A stretch of 64,000 nucleotides of DNA from the NCBI GenBank assembly GCA_963837355.1, contig CAWIMY010000003.1, positions 372,001-436,000 on the forward strand, read 5' to 3'. Position numbers and translations under genes: made by a program. This document shows positions 24,981-33,446 of this stretch, one piece after another. The notes beneath the pieces are model-generated. The model made no database searches and had not been told where the DNA came from. It saw only the letters and a list, made by a program, of their open reading frames with translations. The stretch is from Aureispira sp963837355. Lineage in GTDB: Bacteria > Bacteroidota > Bacteroidia > Chitinophagales > Saprospiraceae. Position 1 is the stretch's first letter, and the number at the start of each line of letters is the position of its first letter.

Positions 24981-25013
24981 AAAAAAGCCCCGCTGATTTA
25001 ACAGCGAGGCTTT
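24981..25013 (-). terminator. Terminator of the 1650-residue repeat protein gene
   Basis: AAAGCCTCGCTG and CAGCGGGGCTTT form a stem (minus strand) with loop TTAAAT, followed by six T. It lies 31 nt past the stop codon of the repeat protein gene. Confidence 0.85.
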
Positions 25014-25043
25014 CGTATAGTTAATATTTTAAACCAAAGGATC

Positions 25044-28000
25044 TTAACCGCCTTGATTCACACTCCCTTTACCAGAACTCTTGGGCTTCATACTGCCCTT
25101 ACCAGTGCTCTTTTTGGTCGTTGTAGATTCGGCAGGTGTTGTTACACTCTTCTTAGTTGACGTTTTTGGTGTCGTTGACGTTTTTGGTGTCACCGTCTTT
25201 TTGGTGCTTTTGTCTATCGTTTTGGTGGTTTTTGTAGTTTTTGTAGGCGTGCCACTGCTGTTTAGATTGGCTTTCCCACTAGAACCTCCTGAGCTTCCTC
25301 CTGAACTTCCTCCTGAACTTCCTCCTGAACTTCCTCCTGAACTTCCATTGTTACCACCTGTGTTACCACCTCCTGTAGAGCCCGTACCCGTTTGGTTGGT
25401 ATTGCCGCCTGTGTTCCCTCCTGTAGTACGTTGGTACAACACTACTTTAGAGTCGCTGGCTGCCCCTGCGCTATTGGTAGCCGTAACTACAATACTGTTA
25501 TTTCCTTCCCCTAGTATAACGCCATTGGCTTGCAATAGGGTTCCTGAGAACAAGAAGTTGGTCACCGCACGTCCATTCACCGTCAACGAGACATTGCTGC
25601 GGTTGCTGACATTTTGAATGGTTGCCCGAATGGTTATGTTCGGCATGGTTACCGTAGTAGGATTCGTTGCAGGACTAACAATGCTCACTGTCGGACGTGG
25701 TACAAAAGCGGTATAAATCACGTTCGTAGTCGCCGTTGCTATGCCCGACGCATTAGAGCCTGTCACCACAAAGGTGTTGTTGCCCACCTGCAAAGGTACA
25801 TTGTCGGCTACAAACGAGGTGCCCACAAAACGGAAATTTGTAACCGTCTGTCCATTTACTTTGAACTCAACGTCGCTTTTCTGAGCCACATTGGTAATTG
25901 TCGCATTGATCGTTGTATTGCTGACCTGTGTATTGAACGGATCGCTGCTAGGCGACGTAATCGTTACTGTTGGTTCTAAGACAGGCACTTCGTAAATAAT
26001 GGTCGTTGCTTTGCTATCTCTTCCCTCAGGATTGCTAGCCATAATACTAATGGTATTGCTTCCGGGGTTCAACGAGACATTCAAGGCGTTAAACTGTGTG
26101 CCACTAAATGTAAAGCTGGTACTCGCCTGTCCATTTACTTGGAAGCGAATATCGCTTTTGCTGCTCACTTCTAAAATCGTTGCATTGATGTTAGCGCGCT
26201 GGCTAGTCGTCGAAGATGGATTTTGATTGGGGGCAGTGATCGTAATGCTAGGAGGTTTTGGCGCTTTGTAAATAATAACTGTAGAAGCGCTCGCTTGTCC
26301 TGCTCCATTGCGTCCAATAATCTCGATGTTGTTGTTCCCTAAACGCAGGGGTACATTATTCGCAGTAAAAGTGTTGCCCGAAAAGCTAAAGCTAGTAGAC
26401 GCTTGGCCATTCACTAGGAAACTCATATCGTTCTTACTAGAAACCTGTTGTACGTTGGCAGTGATGTTGACGGTGTTCATCATCACGGTAGCGGGATTGG
26501 TATTCGGTACCAAGATACGCACCGCAGGTTTTTTAAGTGGCAACTGACGGATAATGACTGTAGAAGCGGTTGCCGTTCCTTGGCTATTGCTTCCGCTAAT
26601 CATAATGGTGTTGTTACCTACACTCAACGGTACATTGTTCGCAGTAAAAGCAGTTCCTGCAAAGGTAAACGTTGTAATTGCTTGTCCATTCACCGTAAAG
26701 CTTACATTAGCACGGCTATCCACATTTAGAATAGTAGCCGTGATGTTGGCCGCTACTTGTTGGGTGGCAAAAGGATTGTCCGTAGGTGCCGTAATACGCA
26801 CCGCAGGTTCTTGTACGGGTAGTTCATAAACCACGACAGTAGACTTGGTATCTTGTCCCGCTTCATTGGTAGCCGTAATGGTCAAGGTATTGCTACCCAC
26901 ATTCAACCCAATATTGTTAGCTGTAAAACTTGTTCCTACCAAGGTAAAGCCACTGCTGTTGCGGCCATTGACCATAAAGCGAATCCCTCTAGGTGAAGCT
27001 ACATTCGTAACAACTGCCGACAAATTCACAGAAGCAATCGCTGTTGTCAAAGGGTTGCGGTTTGGAATCGTAATGTTAACGGTTGGTGGAGGTGTAGCCT
27101 GTTCGTACACCACGCGCGTTGTTTTGCTGTCTTGACCAGCATTGTTGCGTCCCGTTACCACAAAGGTATTGGTTCCCAAATTCAACTCGATGTTATTGGC
27201 TTGCAACACTCCATTGCTAAAAACAAAGTTCGTTACAGCTCGTCCATTGACGGTAAAAGCCACATCATTTTTGTTAGTCACATTGGTAATCGTTGCACGG
27301 ATATTTATACTATTCTGTACTGTTATCAACGGATTCACACTGGGACTAGTAAAGTTCACTACTGGAGGCGCTCCAAGTTCGTAAACAATCGTTGTCGTTG
27401 CTGTTGCCGTTCCTTGGCTGTTGCTTCCGCTAATAACAATTGTATTGTTACCCGCTGTCAAAGCGACATTATTAGCAGAGAAAGTGGTTCCTGAAAAAGT
27501 AAAATCAGTAGTTGCGCGGCCATTAATAGTCATGCTCACTTGGCTGCTGCTCGCTACGTTTCTAATCGTTGCACGAATGTTGGCGGTAGCGGCGGCGGTA
27601 CTAGACGGGTTCGGGCTGGGCGTAGTAATAACGACAGTAGGCTCAGGTTCTACGGCTACTTGATAAATAATAGTCGTATTGGCGCTGGCGGTTCCTTGGC
27701 TATTGCTTCCGCTAATGACCACCGTGTTATTACCTGGCACTAAGTTTACCCCACCTGCAGTTAGGTTGGTTCCAGAGAAAGAGAAATTAGTATAACTGCG
27801 ACCGTTAACGGTCATGTTTACATTATTTCTATCCACTACATTTCTAATTGTTGCCCGAATGCTCGATGTACCTAGCGAAGTGGTGCTAGGGTTGGGAGTA
27901 GGCGAAGTAATGACGACAGAAGGTTCTGGCTCTGTTGGTACTTCCTGAAAGATGACCACGGTGCTTTTGCTGTCTTGACCTACTTGATTGCTGGCACTTA

Positions 28001-29996
28001 CGACAAAGGTATTGCTACCCGCTTGCAAAATAATTCCTGCGGCGCTAAAACTATTGCCAGAGAAATTGAAATTGCTCACACGGCGACCATTGTGTGTAAA
28101 GACCACGCTATTAGCATTGTCAACATTCAAAATAGTGGCGCGCAAATCCAAACGAGGATTATTAGTGTTTAAAGGATTTTGGTTGGGTTGAGTAATGGTG
28201 ACTACTGGTCTAGGAATCTGCACCACAGGTTCGTAAGAAATTACAACATTTTTGCTGTCTTGTCCTGCACTGTTGCGGCCAGTAACTACTACTGTATTGT
28301 TTCCTGTATTCAATACTACATTTGCTAAGGTAAACGTAGTTCCATTGAAACTAAAGGCATTGGTAGCGCGGCCATTGACGGTACAGCTAACATCGCTGGC
28401 GTTGTTCACGTTGCGAATAGTTGCCGTAACCGTAGCGCGGTTATTTTGAGTGATGTAAGGATTGCTACGAGGTGCAGTAATCGTCACTATTGGTGGTGCG
28501 ATAGGTTGCTCGTAGTTGACTACGGTTGTTTTACTGTCGGTGCCGTCGTTGTTGCGGGCAGTAATGCTAAAGACATTGCGGCCTACCGACAACGGTACGC
28601 CGTTGGCTTGGAAACTTGTTCCAGAAAAACTAAACGCATTGCTACGCTGTCCATTCACCATAAATACTACGCCGTCTCTATTCACAATATGCTGAATGCG
28701 CGCGGCAATGTTAATAGTACTCACCTGACTGCTACTAGGAGAGCCAGAAGGATTAGTGATCGTTACTGTTGGCGGACGCTTAACGGGTGGGGTGTTTATC
28801 GTAGTATTGGTATTCGGATCCGTTGTCGTATTTGGAGTCGTATTGGTATTGGTATTGTTGGTAGGGTTGTAAATAATCGTTACGCCTTGCGCTTCTGATC
28901 CACAACTATTTTTACCCCGTACAATAATGCGGTTTTGTCCCGCTGTCAGACGGATATTGCCTTCTACAGTAGAAGCCGAGCTATTGAAAACAACAGAGTT
29001 TACGGTTCTACCATTGACCGTCACACTTACTTCGCGGCTGCTCAAGTTGCTGACATTTGCTTTAATAAAAGCATTGGGTTGTACCGTAGTTACCTGAGAA
29101 CCATTGCGCGTAGGCGCTACAAAGTTGATTTCAGGACAAGATACTCTAGAGCGGCCTGTCTGCAAACGCCAGTGTAAGTTCAAAGAAGTATAGTGGTGGA
29201 TAGCGCCTTCAATGGCGGCCCCGTTATTAATACTTACCCCTTCAAAATTCTCTTTCAACGTAAAGGTAGTACGGTGGCCTACTGCCAATGCAAAATAGGG
29301 CGTAAACCAATAGCCCAACTCAACGCCTACACTCGGCATAATTCCCAAACGGAATAGATTGTCATCAAAATCGTCGGAAGCGGCAAAGGTTTCGTATCTA
29401 CCATCGCGGAAGTTGATAATGTCGCGGCGCACGTCTCTTTCGGATTGGTCGAAGTCTACCCCCGTGTAATCGTACTCATCGCCGTCCTGATCCAATTGAT
29501 CAAATTTGCTGCCGTAAATTCCTAAGCCCACTCCGCCATACAGCGAGAAGAGCACACGGTAACGACGGCGCAATTGCTCAAAGTTGAAGCGTACTTCTAA
29601 GGATAAATCGTGGAAAGCCGTAAAGTGGTTGTGTGCAAAAGCAGCACTATCAGGCTGGTAAGAAAAACGCATCGGGTCGGCCAAAATAGTATTTCCAAAA
29701 CGCGTATCGCGGTCATTCTGCCCAAAGGTATACGTGTTCATGTAACGAAAACGCCAATCGGCAGAAATAAAGGTATTGGGTGGATTGTAAAAACTGTGGC
29801 CTAAATAAAAGCCCCATCCACCGCCCAAACGGGCTTTGATATCACTGTCTTGCCAAGCTGCTCCTGCATTGAGTCCCAGAATCCAATAGCCGCCGCCATT
29901 GCCCATTTGGGATTCGCCGTTAACTTGTGCCCCCACTTGCGTCGGCCACAAGGCCCCAGCAAATAGCAGCATACATGCGTAGAGAAATGCTTTCAT
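25044..29996 (-). CDS. Giant outer-membrane-barrel-like protein with 13 Ig-like repeats
   Basis: A 1650-residue exported protein. Signal peptide MKAFLYACMLLFAGALWPTQ..GAQ; residues ~25-290 have the aromatic, alternating pattern of an OmpA-like outer membrane barrel (GLNAGAAWQD, GYWFTPYFALAVGHR). Then come 13 repeats of about 93 residues, the first divergent, each with ITxPxxNPxxT, ATIxNV, xVNGRxxxxFxFSG, an xNNVxLxxGxNTxxVxGxNxxG core and an xTTxxxY end; they look like Ig-fold cadherin- or glucodextranase-B-like modules. The tail has tandem GGSS units and then ~75 Lys/Thr/Ser/Pro-rich residues. No T9SS sorting domain is seen. Probably a surface adhesin or wall-spanning anchor. Confidence 0.8.
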   Translation of the reverse strand: MKAFLYACMLLFAGALWPTQVGAQVNGESQMGNGGGYWILGLNAGAAWQDSDIKARLGGGWGFYLGHSFYNPPNTFISADWRFRYMNTYTFGQNDRDTRFGNTILADPMRFSYQPDSAAFAHNHFTAFHDLSLEVRFNFEQLRRRYRVLFSLYGGVGLGIYGSKFDQLDQDGDEYDYTGVDFDQSERDVRRDIINFRDGRYETFAASDDFDDNLFRLGIMPSVGVELGYWFTPYFALAVGHRTTFTLKENFEGVSINNGAAIEGAIHHYTSLNLHWRLQTGRSRVSCPEINFVAPTRNGSQVTTVQPNAFIKANVSNLSSREVSVTVNGRTVNSVVFNSSASTVEGNIRLTAGQNRIIVRGKNSCGSEAQGVTIIYNPTNNTNTNTTPNTTTDPNTNTTINTPPVKRPPTVTITNPSGSPSSSQVSTINIAARIQHIVNRDGVVFMVNGQRSNAFSFSGTSFQANGVPLSVGRNVFSITARNNDGTDSKTTVVNYEQPIAPPIVTITAPRSNPYITQNNRATVTATIRNVNNASDVSCTVNGRATNAFSFNGTTFTLANVVLNTGNNTVVVTGRNSAGQDSKNVVISYEPVVQIPRPVVTITQPNQNPLNTNNPRLDLRATILNVDNANSVVFTHNGRRVSNFNFSGNSFSAAGIILQAGSNTFVVSASNQVGQDSKSTVVIFQEVPTEPEPSVVITSPTPNPSTTSLGTSSIRATIRNVVDRNNVNMTVNGRSYTNFSFSGTNLTAGGVNLVPGNNTVVISGSNSQGTASANTTIIYQVAVEPEPTVVITTPSPNPSSTAAATANIRATIRNVASSSQVSMTINGRATTDFTFSGTTFSANNVALTAGNNTIVISGSNSQGTATATTTIVYELGAPPVVNFTSPSVNPLITVQNSINIRATITNVTNKNDVAFTVNGRAVTNFVFSNGVLQANNIELNLGTNTFVVTGRNNAGQDSKTTRVVYEQATPPPTVNITIPNRNPLTTAIASVNLSAVVTNVASPRGIRFMVNGRNSSGFTLVGTSFTANNIGLNVGSNTLTITATNEAGQDTKSTVVVYELPVQEPAVRITAPTDNPFATQQVAANITATILNVDSRANVSFTVNGQAITTFTFAGTAFTANNVPLSVGNNTIMISGSNSQGTATASTVIIRQLPLKKPAVRILVPNTNPATVMMNTVNITANVQQVSSKNDMSFLVNGQASTSFSFSGNTFTANNVPLRLGNNNIEIIGRNGAGQASASTVIIYKAPKPPSITITAPNQNPSSTTSQRANINATILEVSSKSDIRFQVNGQASTSFTFSGTQFNALNVSLNPGSNTISIMASNPEGRDSKATTIIYEVPVLEPTVTITSPSSDPFNTQVSNTTINATITNVAQKSDVEFKVNGQTVTNFRFVGTSFVADNVPLQVGNNTFVVTGSNASGIATATTNVIYTAFVPRPTVSIVSPATNPTTVTMPNITIRATIQNVSNRSNVSLTVNGRAVTNFLFSGTLLQANGVILGEGNNSIVVTATNSAGAASDSKVVLYQRTTGGNTGGNTNQTGTGSTGGGNTGGNNGSSGGSSGGSSGGSSGGSSGGSSGKANLNSSGTPTKTTKTTKTIDKSTKKTVTPKTSTTPKTSTKKSVTTPAESTTTKKSTGKGSMKPKSSGKGSVNQGG

Positions 29997-30434
29997 AATG
30001 TTTACTTTTTTTTGAGATGAGTGAGTAAAAGCCCTTTATTGACCTTTTTGAGCCAATCGATAAGAACCTTTCTAAAATTGAGGAAAGATAGTGGCGCTAT
30101 TTTCTCTCGTAGGAGCGCTTGTTAGAACAGCGATGACTGTTGTTAAACCTGCCGAGCACAGTCGTTTTGTTAACGTACAAGTATAACAAAAGTTGTTTAA
30201 AAACAGTAGCTATCCGCAACGAACAAGCTTAGTAAAAATTGCAGCCGCTATTGTCATTATACAGTGAAAAAGTGTGCCAAACCTACCCTTTCAGGAACTA
30301 TTTTTAGAAAAAAAACAATCGTCCTAAACCAAAAAAAGACCCCTTAAAAAAGGAGTCTTCTTTTATTTAATATTTTGACTTTCAAACCTTTACAAGCTTT
30401 GAAGGTAAGTTTTTTTTGATTCTGTATTCCTTGT
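29997..30434. other. Gene-free stretch between repeat protein and DUF4476 protein
   Basis: No coding sequence is seen. It should hold the promoter of the giant repeat protein (minus strand) on the left. On the right a short hairpin (AAGACCCCTT/AAGGAGTCTT, 30336-30359) with an A-run on its left acts as a minus-strand terminator for the DUF4476 gene. Confidence 0.5.
30331..30359 (-). terminator. Terminator downstream of the His-rich DUF4476 gene
   Basis: On the minus strand AAGACTCCTT and AAGGGGTCTT form the stem, with a 4-nt loop, followed by seven T. Located about 75 nt past the stop. Confidence 0.75.
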
Positions 30435-31214
30435 CTACCAGTGGTAATCACGGATATAACAATCCAATTCGCGGCGACTAGAGTTAAACGTAAATTCATT
30501 GAAAACAACCCCGTAATTTTGAATATCACAAGTTCGGTGGAACGCGTATTTTGCAAATTCTAGTTTAGAGCTTTCAAAATCAAAGTAGTGCATGATGTTG
30601 GCGATTTGGTGTGCACTAACGTAGTTGTGGTTAACAAAAGCCATAGCTTCTCTCAAACGGTCGCTTTCAAAGTTACAGTGGCGAATCCGCTGGCATCCTG
30701 TATTGAAAATAGAGATGGTTACTGGTGCCCAACCGTAGTTGTGGTTGGTGTAGTTGCAAAAGCCTACATAACGATGTCCATGGCGATTGCTAACCGTGTG
30801 ACCGTGTCCATGACCGTTGTTGTGGCCATGTCCGTGACCGTGTCCAGCGTGGTGTCCATTGTTGTGGCCGTGTCCATTTCCAGCGTGGTGGCCGTTGTTG
30901 TGGCCGTGCCCATTGTTGCCGTAGTAGCCTCCACCGTGGCGGTTATTGTTGTTGTTATTATTGCCGTAGCGATTATCGTTGCCATAACGACTGTTATTGC
31001 TATTGTTATTGCGCCCATTATTGTTATAACGGTTATCGTTGCGCTGGTTGTAATCTCCACCTCGGCGGTTGTCGTAACCGTTGTTGCCTTGGTTGTTGTT
31101 ATTGTTGTAGTGCTCGGTGTTGTTCTTGCTCGTAGAAAGTGGTTCTGAAATTTGAGCAGATAAAACAAAAGAAGTGCTAAGTATAAGTCCGATTATATAG
31201 ATGGCGTTTTTCAT
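30435..31214 (-). CDS. Secreted DUF4476 protein with Asn- and His-rich low-complexity region
   Basis: A 259-residue protein. Signal peptide MKNAIYIIGLILSTSFVLSA; residues ~30-95 are Asn/Gly/Arg/Tyr-rich (NNNNNQGNNGYDNRRGGDYN); residues ~95-140 consist of NGHGHNNGHHAGHGHGHGHN-type His/Gly repeats, a likely metal-binding segment; the C-terminal ~95 residues are a DUF4476 domain (FESDRLREAMAFVNHNYVSA, HYFDFESSKLEFAKYAF, FNSSRRELDCYI). Two Cys near the domain may form a disulphide. The DUF4476 domain is a short helical module common in Bacteroidota, function unknown. Expected in the periplasm or on the surface, perhaps binding Zn, Ni or Cu. Confidence 0.8.
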   Translation of the reverse strand: MKNAIYIIGLILSTSFVLSAQISEPLSTSKNNTEHYNNNNNQGNNGYDNRRGGDYNQRNDNRYNNNGRNNNSNNSRYGNDNRYGNNNNNNNRHGGGYYGNNGHGHNNGHHAGNGHGHNNGHHAGHGHGHGHNNGHGHGHTVSNRHGHRYVGFCNYTNHNYGWAPVTISIFNTGCQRIRHCNFESDRLREAMAFVNHNYVSAHQIANIMHYFDFESSKLEFAKYAFHRTCDIQNYGVVFNEFTFNSSRRELDCYIRDYHW

Positions 31215-31496
31215 GATCGTTATATTTTTAAGTTTTTGGGGAGGTAGTGCTCTACGTCTAGAATTTGAACCGTCCTATTCTATTTCTTTGATTGGGAAGC
31301 AGTCGCTTCAATATGTCACTGTACTAGATTTACAAAAGTGTGCCAACTTTTATCTTAAGGCCACGCTAACAGTACTTAAAGAAGTCTTAACAGAGTGCAA
31401 TTAACTGATTATCAATTTATTATTTTTATTTTCAAGAAAAGGAACTTTTTATACGATCATTGGCAGTAGACACCTACACACTGGTTGGCCGTGCCT

Positions 31497-32753
31497 TTAC
31501 TCCCCTTTTTCAGGGTCAATTGTCCAATTAAATTCGTATTGCAACAAGGGCAGCGAGCGCCACGCGAGTTGCTTTAAAAATACTTCTATTCGCGCTCCTT
31601 CGAAGTTTCCTTCCAAGCGCAAATTACCATCGGGCAGTAATACATAACGCAAGATACTGCGCGCTTGGGTTTGGGGATGAACCAACTCAAACAAGCCCTG
31701 CTCATCGTCATAAGCAAACTGGTAATCCTGCGTGTTCCCTTGGGCATATTGTACAATAAAATAGCCGCGCCGATGTACAAACGCACGCTGCCAACGCTGG
31801 GTATAAATAGCACGGTCAGGATAACTAATGCCGTCCTTAATAAAGGATTCGACCAAGTACGCCCCATGAAAAGCAGGACGCGGCTGCGAATCATCGTTGA
31901 AATTATTGTTTTTGAAATAAGGGTAACAACTCTCTAGGAGCAATAAGCCAACAACTAAGGTTTTGATACTGGCGTAAGCAAGGCGCGTTGATACTTGTGT
32001 AAAACGGGGTTGCCAATGCGTTGGGGCAATCCATTGGTCATGCAACAAAAATGCAAACAAGCGCCGCCAATGAGGCAATAAGGCTATTATTGTAAATACC
32101 CCATAACAGCAAGAATAAATTTTTACAGAGATATTAAATCCAAAATTCACGGCAATGATGTGCGTAAACAAGACAATAGCCAGCAAACCACCCAACAAAC
32201 GTGTCTTCCTAAACAGCAACAAACTCCCTGCTATAACTTCTAACAAACCCGCAAAAACAGTATAGCCATAAGCACTGCCCATTACTGACCAAAATAATAA
32301 ATCACGCGGCGTTTCTCCAACCGTGGTGTATAAAGTATTGGGTTCTGGCAAGTAAAATTGGTACTTAAAGACTTTATTAAAGCCGTATAACAGCAATTGC
32401 AACGCCACGTAATAGCTCAAAAAAGTACGAAGTCCATAATAGACTTTATCCGCGTTCCAATGGCGAGCAGGGCTTGCAACTAACAAAATTGCCCCCAAAG
32501 CAGCCACCACCCCTCCATTAAAAAGGTGAAACACTAGCCCCAAAGCGTCAGAACTAATCGGCGAATAAAAATCGGCTCCTTGTTGAAATATGACTTTTGC
32601 CGTCCATTGCGCGGCGGCTTCTGTCCAAGGGTTCAACCAAGGACGCGGCGAAGGCAGCCATTGCATGGCTTCCGAGGCTGTTGCCACAAAGAGCAGCGCA
32701 AAAACAACGCCTGCATACAACAACCATAGTTGACCTTTTGTCCAAGAGGCCAC
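31497..32753 (-). CDS. DoxX-like integral membrane protein
   Basis: A 418-residue protein with about seven to eight membrane segments in the first 300 residues. The TM cluster with SYYVALQLLLYGFNKVFKYQF, FAGLLEVIAGSLLLFRKTRLLG and LLAIVLFTHIIAVNF resembles the DoxX/SURF4-like fold. The last ~120 residues are soluble (AIYTQRWQRAFVHRRGYFIV, then acidic) and beta-rich. It starts 3 nt after the stop of the preceding 191-residue protein gene on the same strand, so the two are co-translated. Substrate unknown; DoxX-type proteins often work with redox partners. Confidence 0.75.
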   Translation of the reverse strand: MASWTKGQLWLLYAGVVFALLFVATASEAMQWLPSPRPWLNPWTEAAAQWTAKVIFQQGADFYSPISSDALGLVFHLFNGGVVAALGAILLVASPARHWNADKVYYGLRTFLSYYVALQLLLYGFNKVFKYQFYLPEPNTLYTTVGETPRDLLFWSVMGSAYGYTVFAGLLEVIAGSLLLFRKTRLLGGLLAIVLFTHIIAVNFGFNISVKIYSCCYGVFTIIALLPHWRRLFAFLLHDQWIAPTHWQPRFTQVSTRLAYASIKTLVVGLLLLESCYPYFKNNNFNDDSQPRPAFHGAYLVESFIKDGISYPDRAIYTQRWQRAFVHRRGYFIVQYAQGNTQDYQFAYDDEQGLFELVHPQTQARSILRYVLLPDGNLRLEGNFEGARIEVFLKQLAWRSLPLLQYEFNWTIDPEKGE

Positions 32754-32756
32754 GGT

Positions 32757-33332
32757 TTAAGGTTGCTTTAGGCTGCTGGCAAAAACCAGTGCTAAGGGCA
32801 ACAACAACAGCCAAAGCCAGTGCGTGGCGCTCGACGGAGGAGAAGAGGGCATCAAAGATGCCTTGATGGTCTGTGGAACCGTTGTGTTTTGGGTGGGCGC
32901 GGCCTTTTTTTCGGGAGCGGCTGCTTTTTCAGGAGTGCCCGTTGGGCTGGTCGTGTTTGTAGATTTGTTTTTCTTGGCCGCTTTTTTTGCTTCTTTTTCG
33001 CGCATTTTTTCCCACTCCGCCTTCTGCAACAGGTCTATTTTTCGTTCTTCCTCATTGGCCAAAGAATCGGCCAACGCCTGATAAGGGTTTATTTTATTGG
33101 GGGTACAAACGGCCAAAGAATCGGCAGCCAATAAGCTATCGGCGATAATATGGCGGCGCATTATCATGCGCTCCTGTCTTGGCCCTAAGCCAAATTCATC
33201 GGGCAGCTCAAACGTAAAACTGGCACTGTTGCCACTGTGGCTACGCAGCGCGATTTTTTTGGTCTGGGCTTGGGTATTATTCACCAACAGTAAACTGGCG
33301 ATTAATAAAAAACTAGTGAAGGAGTAGTGCAT
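32757..33332 (-). CDS. Small envelope protein with signal peptide, charged linker and C-terminal membrane anchor
   Basis: A 191-residue protein I do not recognise. It has a signal peptide (FLLIASLLLVNNTQA), a soluble segment of ~60 residues, a Lys/Glu/Ala-rich region (KMREKEAKKAAKKNKSTN), a Thr/Pro/Ala linker and a C-terminal membrane helix WLWLLLLPLALVFASSL. Its stop lies 3 nt from the start of the DoxX-like gene on the same strand, so it is the first gene of that pair. It would be periplasmic, tethered to the inner membrane. Confidence 0.65.
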   Translation of the reverse strand: MHYSFTSFLLIASLLLVNNTQAQTKKIALRSHSGNSASFTFELPDEFGLGPRQERMIMRRHIIADSLLAADSLAVCTPNKINPYQALADSLANEEERKIDLLQKAEWEKMREKEAKKAAKKNKSTNTTSPTGTPEKAAAPEKKAAPTQNTTVPQTIKASLMPSSPPSSATHWLWLLLLPLALVFASSLKQP

Positions 33333-33446
33333 GATAGATTGGTTTTGTGGTAGTTGGTACGATGATTTTCGTAAGCGGCGGTGACCGCTTATACAAAAAT
33401 GCCTTTTTTTCTACAATAACTCCCTTCTCCCCTATTTTTTAGGCGA

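Noticed and set aside
24897..25003. Short minus-strand open stretch past the terminator of the giant protein gene (reads GIAISAPFLEQVDPQWERNA)
   Set aside because: It looks protein-like, but has no start codon, is only about 35 codons and lies behind a terminator; it could be a gene remnant, yet support is too weak.
25081..29177. Many plus-strand frames opposite the giant repeat protein
   Set aside because: They repeat at the period of the Ig-like modules and are shadows of the minus-strand gene.
30588..31148. Long valine-rich plus-strand frame
   Set aside because: It is the mirror of the Asn/His/Gly-rich region of the DUF4476 gene; the hydrophobic pattern comes from complementary repeats.
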